NCBI GenBank assembly: GCA_023436885.1
Contig: JAEZHI010000004.1
Coordinates: 310,001-374,000, forward strand
Direction: 5' to 3'
Source of the DNA: Pseudomonadota bacterium
GTDB lineage: Bacteria; Pseudomonadota; Alphaproteobacteria; Rhizobiales; Pleomorphomonadaceae
Length of the DNA stretch: 64,000 nucleotides
In this document: piece by piece, positions 8,403-17,099 of the stretch
How positions within the stretch are numbered: the first letter of the stretch is position 1
Layout of the letters: the number at the start of each line of letters is the position of its first letter
The notes under the pieces: generated by a model
Told to the model about the DNA's origin: nothing
What the model saw: the letters and a program-made list of their open reading frames with translations, nothing else
The model's database searches: none
Translations under genes and position numbers: made by a program

Positions 8403-9433
8403 CGTCCGAAAGCGACGCCGCGCCGGCCTCAACCGTCGGCCCCAATCCGATCTATCGCCTCGGCGATCTCGTGCGAAATGGAGCCATCTTCATCCTGCTT
8501 GTCGCATTGATGGTTGGCTTCACCCTCGCCCAACCAGCCTTTATCGGCATCAACAATCTGATGAGCATCCTGCAGGCCGTGGCCGTTGTGGCGATCCTTG
8601 GCGCCGGCGTCACGATCTCCATGGCGGTCGGTGGGTTCGATCTGTCGATCGGCGCCGTGGCTGCGTCGTCGGTTATGGCAGCAAGCTACGCCATGATCGT
8701 CTGGCGGCTCAACGTTTTCGAGACCGTTCCGCTGGTGCTCGCCTTCGGCGCCATCGTCGGGCTGATCAACTCGTTCCTGATCGTTCGCCTGCGCATCCCC
8801 GACATGCTGGCAACCTTGGCGATGATGTTTCTGTTGACCGGACTTCAGCTCATCCCGACCGCAGGACGTTCGATCTCCGCCGGTTTGATCCTGGAAGACG
8901 GCTCTACAGCGCTTGGCAAATATGATCCTTTGTTTCTAACCATTGGGCGCTCCAGTATCGCAGGCATCATCCCGGTTCCTGTCGTGTTGACCCTGATCGT
9001 CGCCGTCGTTCTCTACGTGCTAACCGAACATACCCGGATCGGTCGCCTGCTGTTCGCCACTGGTGGCAACGAGGTTGCCGCTCGGCTGGCCGGTGCATCG
9101 ACTGCCCGCCTGAAGGTTCTTTCCTATGTGATTTCGGCAACGCTCGCCTCGATCGGTGGCATCGTCGTCGCGGCTCGCGTTGGGCGCGGGGACGTGTCCT
9201 CCGGGTCGTCGCTGATGATGGACGCAGTCGCCGCCTCACTGATCGGCTTCACTGTGCTTGGCCTTCGTCGCCCGAACGTCTTCGGAACGGCGGTCGGCGC
9301 CGTCTTCGTCGGCGTGCTCCTTAACGGCCTCACCATGCTCAATGCCCCCTACTACACGCAGGACTTCGTGAAAGGTGTCGTTCTCGTTGGCGCCCTCGCC
9401 ATGACCTACGGCCTCGGCCGTGCCCGCAACTGA
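8399..9433 (+). CDS. Sugar ABC transporter permease (RbsC family)
   Basis: 344-aa integral membrane permease with about eight to ten hydrophobic segments. The family-typical stretches GGFDLSIGAV (about 80-89) and TGGNEVAARLAG, the RbsC/AraH signature between helices, are both present. It starts inside the ATPase stop codon (ATGA), so the two are translationally coupled. It should form the homodimeric channel for the adjacent ATPase and binding protein. Confidence 0.92.
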   Translation: MTSESDAAPASTVGPNPIYRLGDLVRNGAIFILLVALMVGFTLAQPAFIGINNLMSILQAVAVVAILGAGVTISMAVGGFDLSIGAVAASSVMAASYAMIVWRLNVFETVPLVLAFGAIVGLINSFLIVRLRIPDMLATLAMMFLLTGLQLIPTAGRSISAGLILEDGSTALGKYDPLFLTIGRSSIAGIIPVPVVLTLIVAVVLYVLTEHTRIGRLLFATGGNEVAARLAGASTARLKVLSYVISATLASIGGIVVAARVGRGDVSSGSSLMMDAVAASLIGFTVLGLRRPNVFGTAVGAVFVGVLLNGLTMLNAPYYTQDFVKGVVLVGALAMTYGLGRARN

Positions 9434-9469
9434 CCGCTTGACCTACCAACTCTCAGCAACGGAAATCCC

Positions 9470-10510
9470 ATGAAGACCTTGTTCCTGTCCGCAGGCCTCG
9501 CTGCCGGCGCCGCTCTCCTCGTGTCTCCGGTCGCCGCCGAAGGGCTGGCCGGTGCCCCTGCCCCTTTCGACAAGGGTGGCGTCGAGATTGCTGTCGTTTC
9601 CTTCCTCGGCAGCGGCGACTGGCTGCAGGCCTTCGAAGCCGGCACCAAGCGTCAGGCTGAGGCGCTGGGCGTCAAGCTGACGCTGTCGCAGGCCCGCAAC
9701 GACAACGACACCGAACGCAATCTCGTCGAGCAGGCGATCAATCGCGGCGTCAAGGGCATCATCATCAACAACGGCCGCCCCGAAGTGCTGAAAGACGTTG
9801 CCCAGAAGGCGCTCGATGCCGGCATCAAGGTGGTGGCTTACGACGTCGATCTCGACAATCCGGCGATCCCGCAGATCGAGCAGAGCGACAAGGACATGGC
9901 GCGCCTCGTTCTCGAACAGGCCGTCAAAGACAAGGGCGACGGCTTTACCGCTGGCGCCGTCTATGTTGCCGGTTTCGCACCGCTTGATCGTCGCTATGGC
10001 GTGTTCAAGGAGTTCGTCGAGAAGCACAAGCTGACCGAGAAAGCCGTCTGGGGCGTCGTCAACGACACCGTGCCGGCCTCGGTTGCCGACCAGACCAAGG
10101 CTGTGTTGCGCGCCAATCCGGATATTTCGGTGATCTTCACGCCGTGGGACGAGTTCGCCAAGGGCGTCAAGCTGGCGACCGACGAGCTCGGCGTTTCCGA
10201 CAAGGTGAAGATCTACGGCGTCGATACCTCGACCGCTGACATTCAGCTGATGATCGAACCCAACAGCGCCTGGGTTGCCACCGCTGCGACCAATGCCGCC
10301 GTCGTCGGCGAGGTTGCTGTCCGTGCCGTCTCGCTTTCGATCGCCGGCCAGAACCCGGGCCATTCGGTCCTGCTTCAGCCGACTCTGGTGACGCGCGACG
10401 ATCTCGTGAACAACAAGATCGAGACCATCGAGGACCTTCAGCAGAAGTTCCCCGCATTCAGCGCGTCCGATGCCGCGACTGCGAGCTGGATCCCGGCGCC
10501 GAAGAAGTAA
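9470..10510 (+). CDS. Sugar ABC transporter substrate-binding protein (periplasmic)
   Basis: 346 aa with an N-terminal signal peptide (about residues 1-23, ending SPVAA). The mature part has the Peripla_BP_4 (RbsB-like) fold pattern: VEIAVVSFLGSGDW, then AINRGVKGIIINNG, VVAYDVDLDNP and VKIYGVDTSTAD. Binding specificity cannot be read from it. It is followed by a hairpin at 10538-10558, consistent with the higher transcript level usually seen for the binding-protein gene. Confidence 0.92.
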   Translation: MKTLFLSAGLAAGAALLVSPVAAEGLAGAPAPFDKGGVEIAVVSFLGSGDWLQAFEAGTKRQAEALGVKLTLSQARNDNDTERNLVEQAINRGVKGIIINNGRPEVLKDVAQKALDAGIKVVAYDVDLDNPAIPQIEQSDKDMARLVLEQAVKDKGDGFTAGAVYVAGFAPLDRRYGVFKEFVEKHKLTEKAVWGVVNDTVPASVADQTKAVLRANPDISVIFTPWDEFAKGVKLATDELGVSDKVKIYGVDTSTADIQLMIEPNSAWVATAATNAAVVGEVAVRAVSLSIAGQNPGHSVLLQPTLVTRDDLVNNKIETIEDLQQKFPAFSASDAATASWIPAPKK

Positions 10511-10537
10511 CTCTTCAAGAGACAACATTCATAAAGG

Positions 10538-10558
10538 GGCGCCGCCATGTGCGGCGCC
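10538..10558 (+). terminator. 8-bp hairpin after the binding-protein gene
   Basis: GGCGCCGC (10538-10545) and GCGGCGCC (10551-10558) form a perfect stem with loop CATGT, 28 bases after the binding-protein stop. No T-run follows, so it is more likely a 3'-end stabiliser or partial terminator inside the operon than a full stop. Confidence 0.5.
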
Positions 10559-10588
10559 TGATCCGTTACTAACTTCACCGGTGCCTCA

Positions 10589-11839
10589 ATGAGCCTCGAT
10601 CTGCTACCTCCCGATTACGCGCGCAACATGAAGCTGATCGGCCATTCCGACATCGGTGGTCGTAGCGACGGCCTGCAGTTGATGGTTCACCGGGGCTTTG
10701 CCTATATCGGCCACCCCTGGTCGCGCGGATTTTCCATCGTCGATGTGCGAGATCCCAAGCGACCCGGCAATGTGACCTACGTCCCCGCTCCCGAGAACAC
10801 CTGGAACATCCATCTTCAGGCGCATGACGACCTGCTGCTGGTCATCAATGCGCTCGACCTGTTCGCCGACGTGGATGTCTCTCATGACGAGAAGGTCTAC
10901 TACACCAAGTCCGTTGGCGAGACGTTTGCCGATGCGGCCACCCGCCAGGTCTGGACGGCCGGCATGACCGTCTACGACATCTCCAAGCCCGACCATCCCC
11001 GAAAGATCGGACAGCTCGACTCCGGCGGTATTGGCTTCCATCGTCTCTGGTACGTCGGTGGCCGCTGGGCTTACGCCTCGGCACTTCTTCCCGGCTTCAC
11101 CGATTACATCTTTGTCACGATCGATCTCGCCGATCCGACCAAGCCCTTCATTGCCGGCAAGTGGTGGCTGCCGGGCATGAACAAGGCGGCGGGCGAAGTG
11201 CTGGGCGCGCCCGAGGGGCGCCGTTGGGCATTGCATCACGCGCTTGTCCATGGTGACACGGCCTATGCCTGCTGGCGAGACGGCGGGCTGACTTTGCTTG
11301 ATATTTCAGATCGTTCCGCGCCGAAGCTCATAGTTCACCGTAACTGGTGTCCGCCCTATGGCGGCGGAACTCACTCAGCCTTGCCATTGGTCGCTCGCAA
11401 TCTGCTGGTGGTCGCCGACGAAGCAGTCCTCGACAATGAGGAGGATGGTCGCAAGCTGACTTGGCTGTTCGACATCCGCGAGCCGTCCAACCCGATTTCC
11501 ATTTCGACGCTGCCGGTGCCGGATGAGGCGGATTACGTCAGCAAGGGCGGGCATTTCGGCCCGCATAATCTGCATGAAAACCGTCCCGGCAGCTTCGTAT
11601 CCGACACGCTGATCTTCGCCACCTGGCAGAACGCCGGCATCCGCGCCTTCGATATCTCCGATCCCTATCGTCCCCGTGAAACGGGTGCGCTTGTCCCGGC
11701 GGCGCCAACCGTCATGACCGATCGGCGCCCAGGCCGCCCGAAAGTCATTCAGTCCACCGATGTGTTTGTCGACGCCGCCGGCCTGATTTACGCGACCGAT
11801 TACAATGCGGGTCTCGAAATCATTGAATATGCTGGCTGA
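10589..11839 (+). CDS. LVIVD-repeat protein
   Basis: 416 aa, no signal peptide. Repeated segments of the form IVDVRDPKRP, VYDISKPDHPRKIGQL, TIDLADPTKPFIAGKW, LLDISDRSAPKLI, LFDIREPSNPISI and AFDISDPYRPRETG occur at about 50-residue spacing. These are LVIVD repeats, which are thought to build a beta-propeller. Function is unknown. Its position between a sugar importer and three oxidoreductase/isomerase genes suggests a role in the same pathway, perhaps as a lactonase-like or scaffold protein. That is only an inference. Confidence 0.8.
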   Translation: MSLDLLPPDYARNMKLIGHSDIGGRSDGLQLMVHRGFAYIGHPWSRGFSIVDVRDPKRPGNVTYVPAPENTWNIHLQAHDDLLLVINALDLFADVDVSHDEKVYYTKSVGETFADAATRQVWTAGMTVYDISKPDHPRKIGQLDSGGIGFHRLWYVGGRWAYASALLPGFTDYIFVTIDLADPTKPFIAGKWWLPGMNKAAGEVLGAPEGRRWALHHALVHGDTAYACWRDGGLTLLDISDRSAPKLIVHRNWCPPYGGGTHSALPLVARNLLVVADEAVLDNEEDGRKLTWLFDIREPSNPISISTLPVPDEADYVSKGGHFGPHNLHENRPGSFVSDTLIFATWQNAGIRAFDISDPYRPRETGALVPAAPTVMTDRRPGRPKVIQSTDVFVDAAGLIYATDYNAGLEIIEYAG

Positions 11840-11850
11840 TCTGGAAAACC

Positions 11851-13230
11851 ATGCACAATCTATCCACAGCTTTTCAAACGCTTGCCAGCCGCTATGGCAA
11901 CAGGTTTTCCCAGTCGCAGGCGTTGCGCGCCCAGCACGGCGGCGGTGAAACGCATCATGCCATCGCCGCTCCCGACGCTGTGTTCTTTGCCGAAAGCACT
12001 GAGGAGGTCGCCGAGGCGGTCAAGCTCTGTGCCGCCGAAGGGATACCTATCATAGCCTTCGGTGCCGGTACCTCGTTGGAGGGGCATCTCGCGGCGCCTC
12101 AGGGGGGGCTGTCGCTCGACCTCACGCATATGCGAAAGGTGCTGCGGATCAGCCCGGCCGACCTCGACTGCACCGTCGAGGCCGGAGTAACGCGCGAAGA
12201 GCTCAACGCCTATTTGCGTGACCAAGGCCTGTTCTTTCCGGTCGATCCGGGTGCCAATGCCACGATTGGCGGCATGGCGGCGACGCGTGCCTCAGGCACC
12301 AACGCCGTCCGTTACGGCACCATGCGCGACAATGTACTGTCGCTGACTGTTGTCTTGGCCAGCGGCGAGGTCATCCGCACATCGAGCCGCGCCCGCAAAT
12401 CGGCCGCGGGGTACGACCTCACACGTCTGTTTGTCGGTTCGGAAGGTACGCTCGGCATCATCACCGAGGTGACGCTGCGCCTGCATGGCATACCGGAGGC
12501 GGCGGCCGCCGCCACCTGCCGTTTCCCGGACCTTGTCAGCGCCGCCGAGGCCGCCATCGCCGTCATTCAATATGGCGTACCGATCGCCCGCGTCGAGCTG
12601 ATGGAGAAGCGGTTGGTCGACTACACTAACGCCTTTTCCGGCCTGTCGCTCGAGGGCGGCGATACGCTGGTATTCGAGTTTCATGGCTCGGGGCAAAGCG
12701 TCGAGGACCAGGTCGCCACGGTCAAGGATATTGTGGCCGATTTCGGCGGAAGCGCCTTCACATGGGCCACGGCTCCCGAAGACCGATCGCGTCTTTGGAA
12801 GGCTCGACACGACGCCTTCTATGCGGTGCTCGCCGCGCGCACTGGTTCCAAGGGTTGGGCGACCGATATTTGCGTGCCGATTTCCGAGCTCGCCGGTTCG
12901 GTTGCGCTGGCACGCGACCTCGTCGAAAAGGTTGGCGCTACCGCGGCCATCCTCGGGCACGTCGGTGACGGGAACTTCCACGTCATGTTCGCGGTCGACC
13001 CCGATGACAAGGCCGAACTCGAACGCGTGAGGTCGATCAACGCCGACCTGATCCATCACGCCATCGCCGTTGGCGGGACGTCGACCGGTGAGCACGGCAT
13101 TGGCTCGGGCAAGATCGATTACATGCGGGAAGAGTTCGGTGATGCTGGCCTCGGCGTGATGCGGGCCATCAAGGCGGCGATCGATCCAAAGGGTATTCTC
13201 AATCCTGGCAAGATCTTGCCACCCGCCTAA
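11851..13230 (+). CDS. FAD-binding oxidase, GlcD/D-lactate dehydrogenase-like
   Basis: 459 aa. The N-terminal FAD_binding_4 (PCMH) domain shows AFGAGTSLEGH and, further on, DPGANATIGGMAATRASGTNAVRYG. The C-terminal FAD-oxidase domain shows LGHVGDGNFH and ends with GEHGIGSGKIDYM and NPGKILPP, as in GlcD and D-2-hydroxyacid dehydrogenases. It should oxidise a 2-hydroxy acid to a 2-keto acid with FAD. No separate GlcE or GlcF subunit is present, so it is probably a stand-alone enzyme. It starts 11 bases after the LVIVD gene, which suggests a shared transcript. Confidence 0.88.
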   Translation: MHNLSTAFQTLASRYGNRFSQSQALRAQHGGGETHHAIAAPDAVFFAESTEEVAEAVKLCAAEGIPIIAFGAGTSLEGHLAAPQGGLSLDLTHMRKVLRISPADLDCTVEAGVTREELNAYLRDQGLFFPVDPGANATIGGMAATRASGTNAVRYGTMRDNVLSLTVVLASGEVIRTSSRARKSAAGYDLTRLFVGSEGTLGIITEVTLRLHGIPEAAAAATCRFPDLVSAAEAAIAVIQYGVPIARVELMEKRLVDYTNAFSGLSLEGGDTLVFEFHGSGQSVEDQVATVKDIVADFGGSAFTWATAPEDRSRLWKARHDAFYAVLAARTGSKGWATDICVPISELAGSVALARDLVEKVGATAAILGHVGDGNFHVMFAVDPDDKAELERVRSINADLIHHAIAVGGTSTGEHGIGSGKIDYMREEFGDAGLGVMRAIKAAIDPKGILNPGKILPPA

Positions 13231-13356
13231 AGGGCTACCCCAGGGAATGGTGCGGATCCCTCTGTTTGGGCTTACCTCCTCTTGAAACGATATGTAAGCT
13301 GGCCGTGAACCGCCGGCTAGGCGGACCGGCGCCGTCTGGGAGACAAGGGGACCGCC

Positions 13357-14409
13357 ATGAAGACGCTTAAGGGACCGGGTATTTTTCTCGCGCAGTTCGT
13401 GGGCGCCGCGCCGCCCTTCGATAGCCTCGAGGGGCTGGCGCGCTGGGCGTCCGGTCTCGGTTACATCGGCCTACAGCTCCCCACGACGGCTGGCCTCTTC
13501 GAGCTCGAGAAGGCTGCAACCTCGCAAACCTATGCCGACGAGCTGAAGGGCCGTCTTGCCGAAGCCGGCGTCGAGATCACCGAGCTCTCAACCCACATTC
13601 AGGGCCAGCTCGTCGCCGTCCATCCGGCCTACAACGAACTGTTCGACGGCTTTGCGCCGGAAGCGGTGCGGGGCAATGCCTCCGCCCGCACCGATTGGGC
13701 GGTTCGAGAGCTGAAGCTCGCAGCGGAGGCATCGCGCCGGCTCGGTCTCACGGCGCACGCGACCTTCTCCGGCGCGCTCGCATGGCCCTATATCTATCCC
13801 TGGCCACAGCGACCGGCCGGTCTCGTCGAGGAGGCCTTTGCCGAGCTAGCCCGCCGCTGGAAGCCGATCCTTGATGCCTATGACGAGTTGGGCGTCGATG
13901 TCTGCTTCGAGCTGCATCCAGGCGAGGATTTGCACGACGGCGCCACCTTCGAACGCTTCCTCGATGCAGTCGGCGATCATCCCCGCGCCAACATTCTCTA
14001 CGACCCCTCGCATTTCGTCCTGCAGGCGCTCGACTATCTCGCCTTCATTGACATCTACCACGAACGCATCAAGGCGTTTCACGTCAAGGACGCAGAGCTT
14101 AATCCCTCCGGCCGCTCCGGCGTCTACGGTGGCTATCAGTCCTGGCTTGATCGCCCCGGTCGCTTCCGCTCACTCGGTGACGGTCACGTCGACTTTACCG
14201 GCATCTTCTCGAAGATGGCGCAATACGACTATCCCGGCTGGGCGGTGCTCGAATGGGAATGCGCCCTGAAGCATCCCGAGGATGGCGCCGCCGAGGGCGC
14301 GCCCTTCATCAGAGATCACATCATCCGCGTCACCGAGCGTGCCTTCGATGACTTCGCCCAGAGCGGCGCCGATGCCGCCACCAATCGCCGGCTGCTTGGA
14401 ATCGGCTGA
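13357..14409 (+). CDS. Sugar phosphate isomerase/epimerase-like protein (TIM barrel)
   Basis: 350 aa, AP_endonuc_2/xylose-isomerase-like TIM barrel. Metal-site residues fall in the expected places: E of CFELHPGED, D and H of LYDPSHFVLQ, H of FHVKDAE and the late E of VLEWECALKHPEDG. The start is supported by AAGGGGA 8 bases upstream. A gap of about 125 bases before it could hold an internal promoter, but none is clear. The 11-base spacing to the dehydrogenase shows the two are one transcriptional unit. Substrate unknown. Confidence 0.88.
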   Translation: MKTLKGPGIFLAQFVGAAPPFDSLEGLARWASGLGYIGLQLPTTAGLFELEKAATSQTYADELKGRLAEAGVEITELSTHIQGQLVAVHPAYNELFDGFAPEAVRGNASARTDWAVRELKLAAEASRRLGLTAHATFSGALAWPYIYPWPQRPAGLVEEAFAELARRWKPILDAYDELGVDVCFELHPGEDLHDGATFERFLDAVGDHPRANILYDPSHFVLQALDYLAFIDIYHERIKAFHVKDAELNPSGRSGVYGGYQSWLDRPGRFRSLGDGHVDFTGIFSKMAQYDYPGWAVLEWECALKHPEDGAAEGAPFIRDHIIRVTERAFDDFAQSGADAATNRRLLGIG

Positions 14410-14419
14410 AAGACAGGAC

Positions 14420-15550
14420 ATGAGCAAGACCCGCATCAAACTCGGCATGGTCGGCGGTGGCCCCACTGCCTTCATCGGCGCCGTCCATCGCATCGCCATG
14501 CGCATCGACGACCGCTTCGAACTGGTAGCCGGTGCGCTCGACGTCGACGCAGAGCGCGGGCGCGCCTTCGCCGTCACCCTCGGCATCGCTCCGGATCGCG
14601 CCTACGACAACTATCAGCAGCTGATCGAGAAAGAGGTCGGACGCTCGGATCGCATCGACGCTGTGGTGATCGTCACGCCCAACTTCCTGCATTTCCCCGT
14701 TGCCAAGGCGGCGCTCGAAGCGGGTTTCGACGTCATCTGCGAAAAGCCGATGACCACGACGCTCGAAGATGCAGAGGCGCTGGAGAGACTGGTCGAGACC
14801 AGCGGCCGTCACTTCTTCCTGACCCATACCTACACCGGCTATCCGATGGTGCGGCAGGCGCGCGAGATGATAGCCGCCGGTGAGATCGGCAAGCTCCGCC
14901 GCGTCGAGGTCGAATATCTTCAGGACTGGCTCGCCGCTCCTGTGGAGAACACCGGCGCCGAAGGCGCGGTCTGGCGAACTGATCCCAAGAAGGCCGGCGC
15001 CGGCGGTGCCATCGGAGATGTTGGCACCCACGCCTGGAACCTTGCCGCCTTCGTTACCGGCGAGGAACCCACTCATCTTCTTGCCGAGCTCTCGACGCTG
15101 GTCGAGGGGCGCCGGGTGGACGACGACGCGGCGATCCTTCTGCGTTACGCCTCCGGCGCCAAGGGTTCTATTCTGGCCAGCCAAGTGCTGCCGGGCAACG
15201 GCAACAACGTGTCGTTCCGCATCTATGGCGACAAGGCCGGCCTCGAATGGTGGCAGGAAAAGCCCGAGGAGCTGTGGTTCACCCGGCTTGGCGAGCCGCG
15301 CCAGATGCTCCGCCGCAATGGCGCCGGAGCGACAGGTGCTGCCATCGCCGGCAGCCGCGTGCCGGCCGCCCATCCTGAAGGCTATCTCGAAGCCTTCGCC
15401 AATCTCTACCGAGACGCCGCCGATCTCCTCACCGGCAAGGCTATCGTCAGTGCCGTGCCTACCGCCCACGATGGTGTCAGCGGATCGAAGTTCGTTGAGG
15501 CCTGTCTCAAGTCCAATGCCGCAGGCAGCATCTGGACTGAGATCGGCTGA
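14420..15550 (+). CDS. Gfo/Idh/MocA-family oxidoreductase
   Basis: 376 aa from the ATG at 14420 (MSKTRIKLGM). Longer in-frame starts would lie inside the preceding gene. The NAD(P)-binding Rossmann motif GMVGGGPTAFIG is at the N-terminus, the family EKP motif is in VICEKPMTTT, and the C-terminal substrate domain carries GGAIGDVGTHAWNLA. It likely oxidises a sugar, inositol or keto-sugar using NAD(P). It follows the isomerase by 10 bases. With the importer and the FAD oxidase it suggests a multi-step oxidative route. Confidence 0.92.
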   Translation: MSKTRIKLGMVGGGPTAFIGAVHRIAMRIDDRFELVAGALDVDAERGRAFAVTLGIAPDRAYDNYQQLIEKEVGRSDRIDAVVIVTPNFLHFPVAKAALEAGFDVICEKPMTTTLEDAEALERLVETSGRHFFLTHTYTGYPMVRQAREMIAAGEIGKLRRVEVEYLQDWLAAPVENTGAEGAVWRTDPKKAGAGGAIGDVGTHAWNLAAFVTGEEPTHLLAELSTLVEGRRVDDDAAILLRYASGAKGSILASQVLPGNGNNVSFRIYGDKAGLEWWQEKPEELWFTRLGEPRQMLRRNGAGATGAAIAGSRVPAAHPEGYLEAFANLYRDAADLLTGKAIVSAVPTAHDGVSGSKFVEACLKSNAAGSIWTEIG

Positions 15551-15659
15551 TCACGTCGAACCCGCTTGGGCGAAGAAACCGGTTTGACGCCACCAAGAAA
15601 AATGCGGCTTCCGTCGCCCTTGGGGCCAATGGCGCGAGCCGTTTGTGGAGGGATAAGGT

Positions 15660-16760
15660 ATGCAAGGTACCGAGCTCTCGAAGGCCTTCTACGAGGAAAT
15701 TGTCCGCCCGTGGCTGGCCGAGGCATTTCCGGATCTGACGCACGATGCTGGTATTTTCGGCTACGGTTCGGAGCTGCTTGGATTCGACGACGAGATGTCG
15801 CGCGATCATAACTGGGGGCCGCGTGTCCAGCTGGTTGTCTCGGATGCCGATTTTGCGGCATATGCGGATGCGATTGTCGACGGCTTTGATCGCGTGAAGC
15901 CGGCCAGCTTTCTTGGCGAACCCATCGGCTATCGGTCCCGCCCTCACCCGCCGATTATTGCCGACGATGCGCTGGGGCGTTTCAGCCATGGCGTCGAAGT
16001 TTTCACCGCCGCAGGAATTCTGCGAACCCGTCTGGCGCTCACGGCGAATGTGTCGCCGGACGCCGTTACGTGGCTATCGCTACCGGACCAAAGACTGCTG
16101 GAACTGACCGCCGGAGAGATTTTTCATCATGGCCTCGGCGACCTGGCACGTATCAAAGAGATTTTTCGCCAGTGTCCGCGCGACGTCACGCTCTACAAGT
16201 TGGCATCAGAGTGGCGTCATATCGCCGATGAGCAAGCATTTGTAGGCCGGGCCGGCTATGTCGGAGACGATCTGGGCTCCCGCATCATCTGCGCGCGCCT
16301 TGTGCGGGGTGTCATGCGCATCTGCTTTTTGCTCGAAGGTCAATATGCGCCCTATGCAAAGTGGTTCGGTTCCGCCTTTGCCCGGCTCACATCTGCGGGC
16401 GAGATATCGCCGATACTCAATACCGCGCTCGTCACCAATTCCTGGGGAGCGCGACAAGATGCGCTTTCAAAAGCCTATCTCGCCGTTGCAGAGATGCATG
16501 CACGGTGGGGCTTCCCGCTCTCTCTGAAGCCCGAGATCGGTCCTTATTTTGGGCGCCCATTCTTGACGATCAACGCCGAGGCGATCAGCGCCGATCTTGT
16601 TTCCTCGATCGCAGATTCAGCTCTCCGCGATTTGCCGGCCACTGGATCGATCGACCAGCTCGTTGATGCGACACCGCTCATCGTCGAACCGAAGCTTGCA
16701 CGACGGGTCGTTTTGTCTGCGCTCGGCCAATGCGAAGCGTCAGAGCAAGCCGATTGCTGA
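15660..16760 (+). CDS. DUF4037 domain protein
   Basis: 366 aa, soluble. The N-terminal half contains GYGSELLGFDDEMSRDHNWG (about 37-56). Its GS-x-n-D and DH(N/D)WG residues are the nucleotidyltransferase-like hallmark of DUF4037 proteins. The start is supported by GGAGGGATAAGG just upstream. It stands alone, 109 bases after the dehydrogenase and 339 bases before flgE, with no obvious functional partner. A nucleotidyl-transfer role (for example toward an aminoglycoside-like or RNA substrate) is only a fold-level inference. Confidence 0.8.
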   Translation: MQGTELSKAFYEEIVRPWLAEAFPDLTHDAGIFGYGSELLGFDDEMSRDHNWGPRVQLVVSDADFAAYADAIVDGFDRVKPASFLGEPIGYRSRPHPPIIADDALGRFSHGVEVFTAAGILRTRLALTANVSPDAVTWLSLPDQRLLELTAGEIFHHGLGDLARIKEIFRQCPRDVTLYKLASEWRHIADEQAFVGRAGYVGDDLGSRIICARLVRGVMRICFLLEGQYAPYAKWFGSAFARLTSAGEISPILNTALVTNSWGARQDALSKAYLAVAEMHARWGFPLSLKPEIGPYFGRPFLTINAEAISADLVSSIADSALRDLPATGSIDQLVDATPLIVEPKLARRVVLSALGQCEASEQADC

Positions 16761-17099
16761 TTTTACATGCAACCAAAAATTGTGATTGGCGCGTGGCGGC
16801 TTGAAAACACGGCATGTTTCGATCTGACACGCTTCTTAGGCAGATAACTCACCAAGCAGGCTCCCAATGAGCCGGGGCAGACTGAACGGCGTAAATGAAC
16901 GCTCAATTGCCTCGGTATTTTTGACATCAGCCTCAAGGTTCAGGAATACGGTGTTAACGCCATCTATGCTGGCAAGTCGCGTGCAAATAATATCTGTTTT
17001 CGCGGAGTTTTACGTCTAATTTTATCTTTCAAAAGACAAGCTTCGCGCAAGGGTGGCGGTGTTTCCTGCAAGCAATGACAGTGCTTCAGGAGATCAGCG
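16761..17099. other. Intergenic region before flgE, 339 bp
   Basis: Noticeably AT-richer than the surroundings. It must contain the promoter of the flgE operon, though no sigma-54 or other clear promoter was recognised. On the minus strand, 16836-17009 is open for 57 codons with protein-like composition but without a usable start. It is listed separately as a possible gene remnant. Confidence 0.5.
16836..17009 (-). pseudogene. Possible coding remnant
   Basis: Between an upstream in-frame TAA (17010-17012) and a TAA at 16836-16838 the minus strand is open for 57 codons. It reads like a real protein end, with IDGVNTVFLNLEADV, then NTEAIERSFTPFSLPRL and IGSLLGELSA. There is no ATG, GTG or TTG at the left of this stretch with a ribosome site, so it would be the 3' remnant of a decayed gene. 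Base composition is lower in GC than the neighbours. I do not recognise the family, and chance remains possible. Confidence 0.25.
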
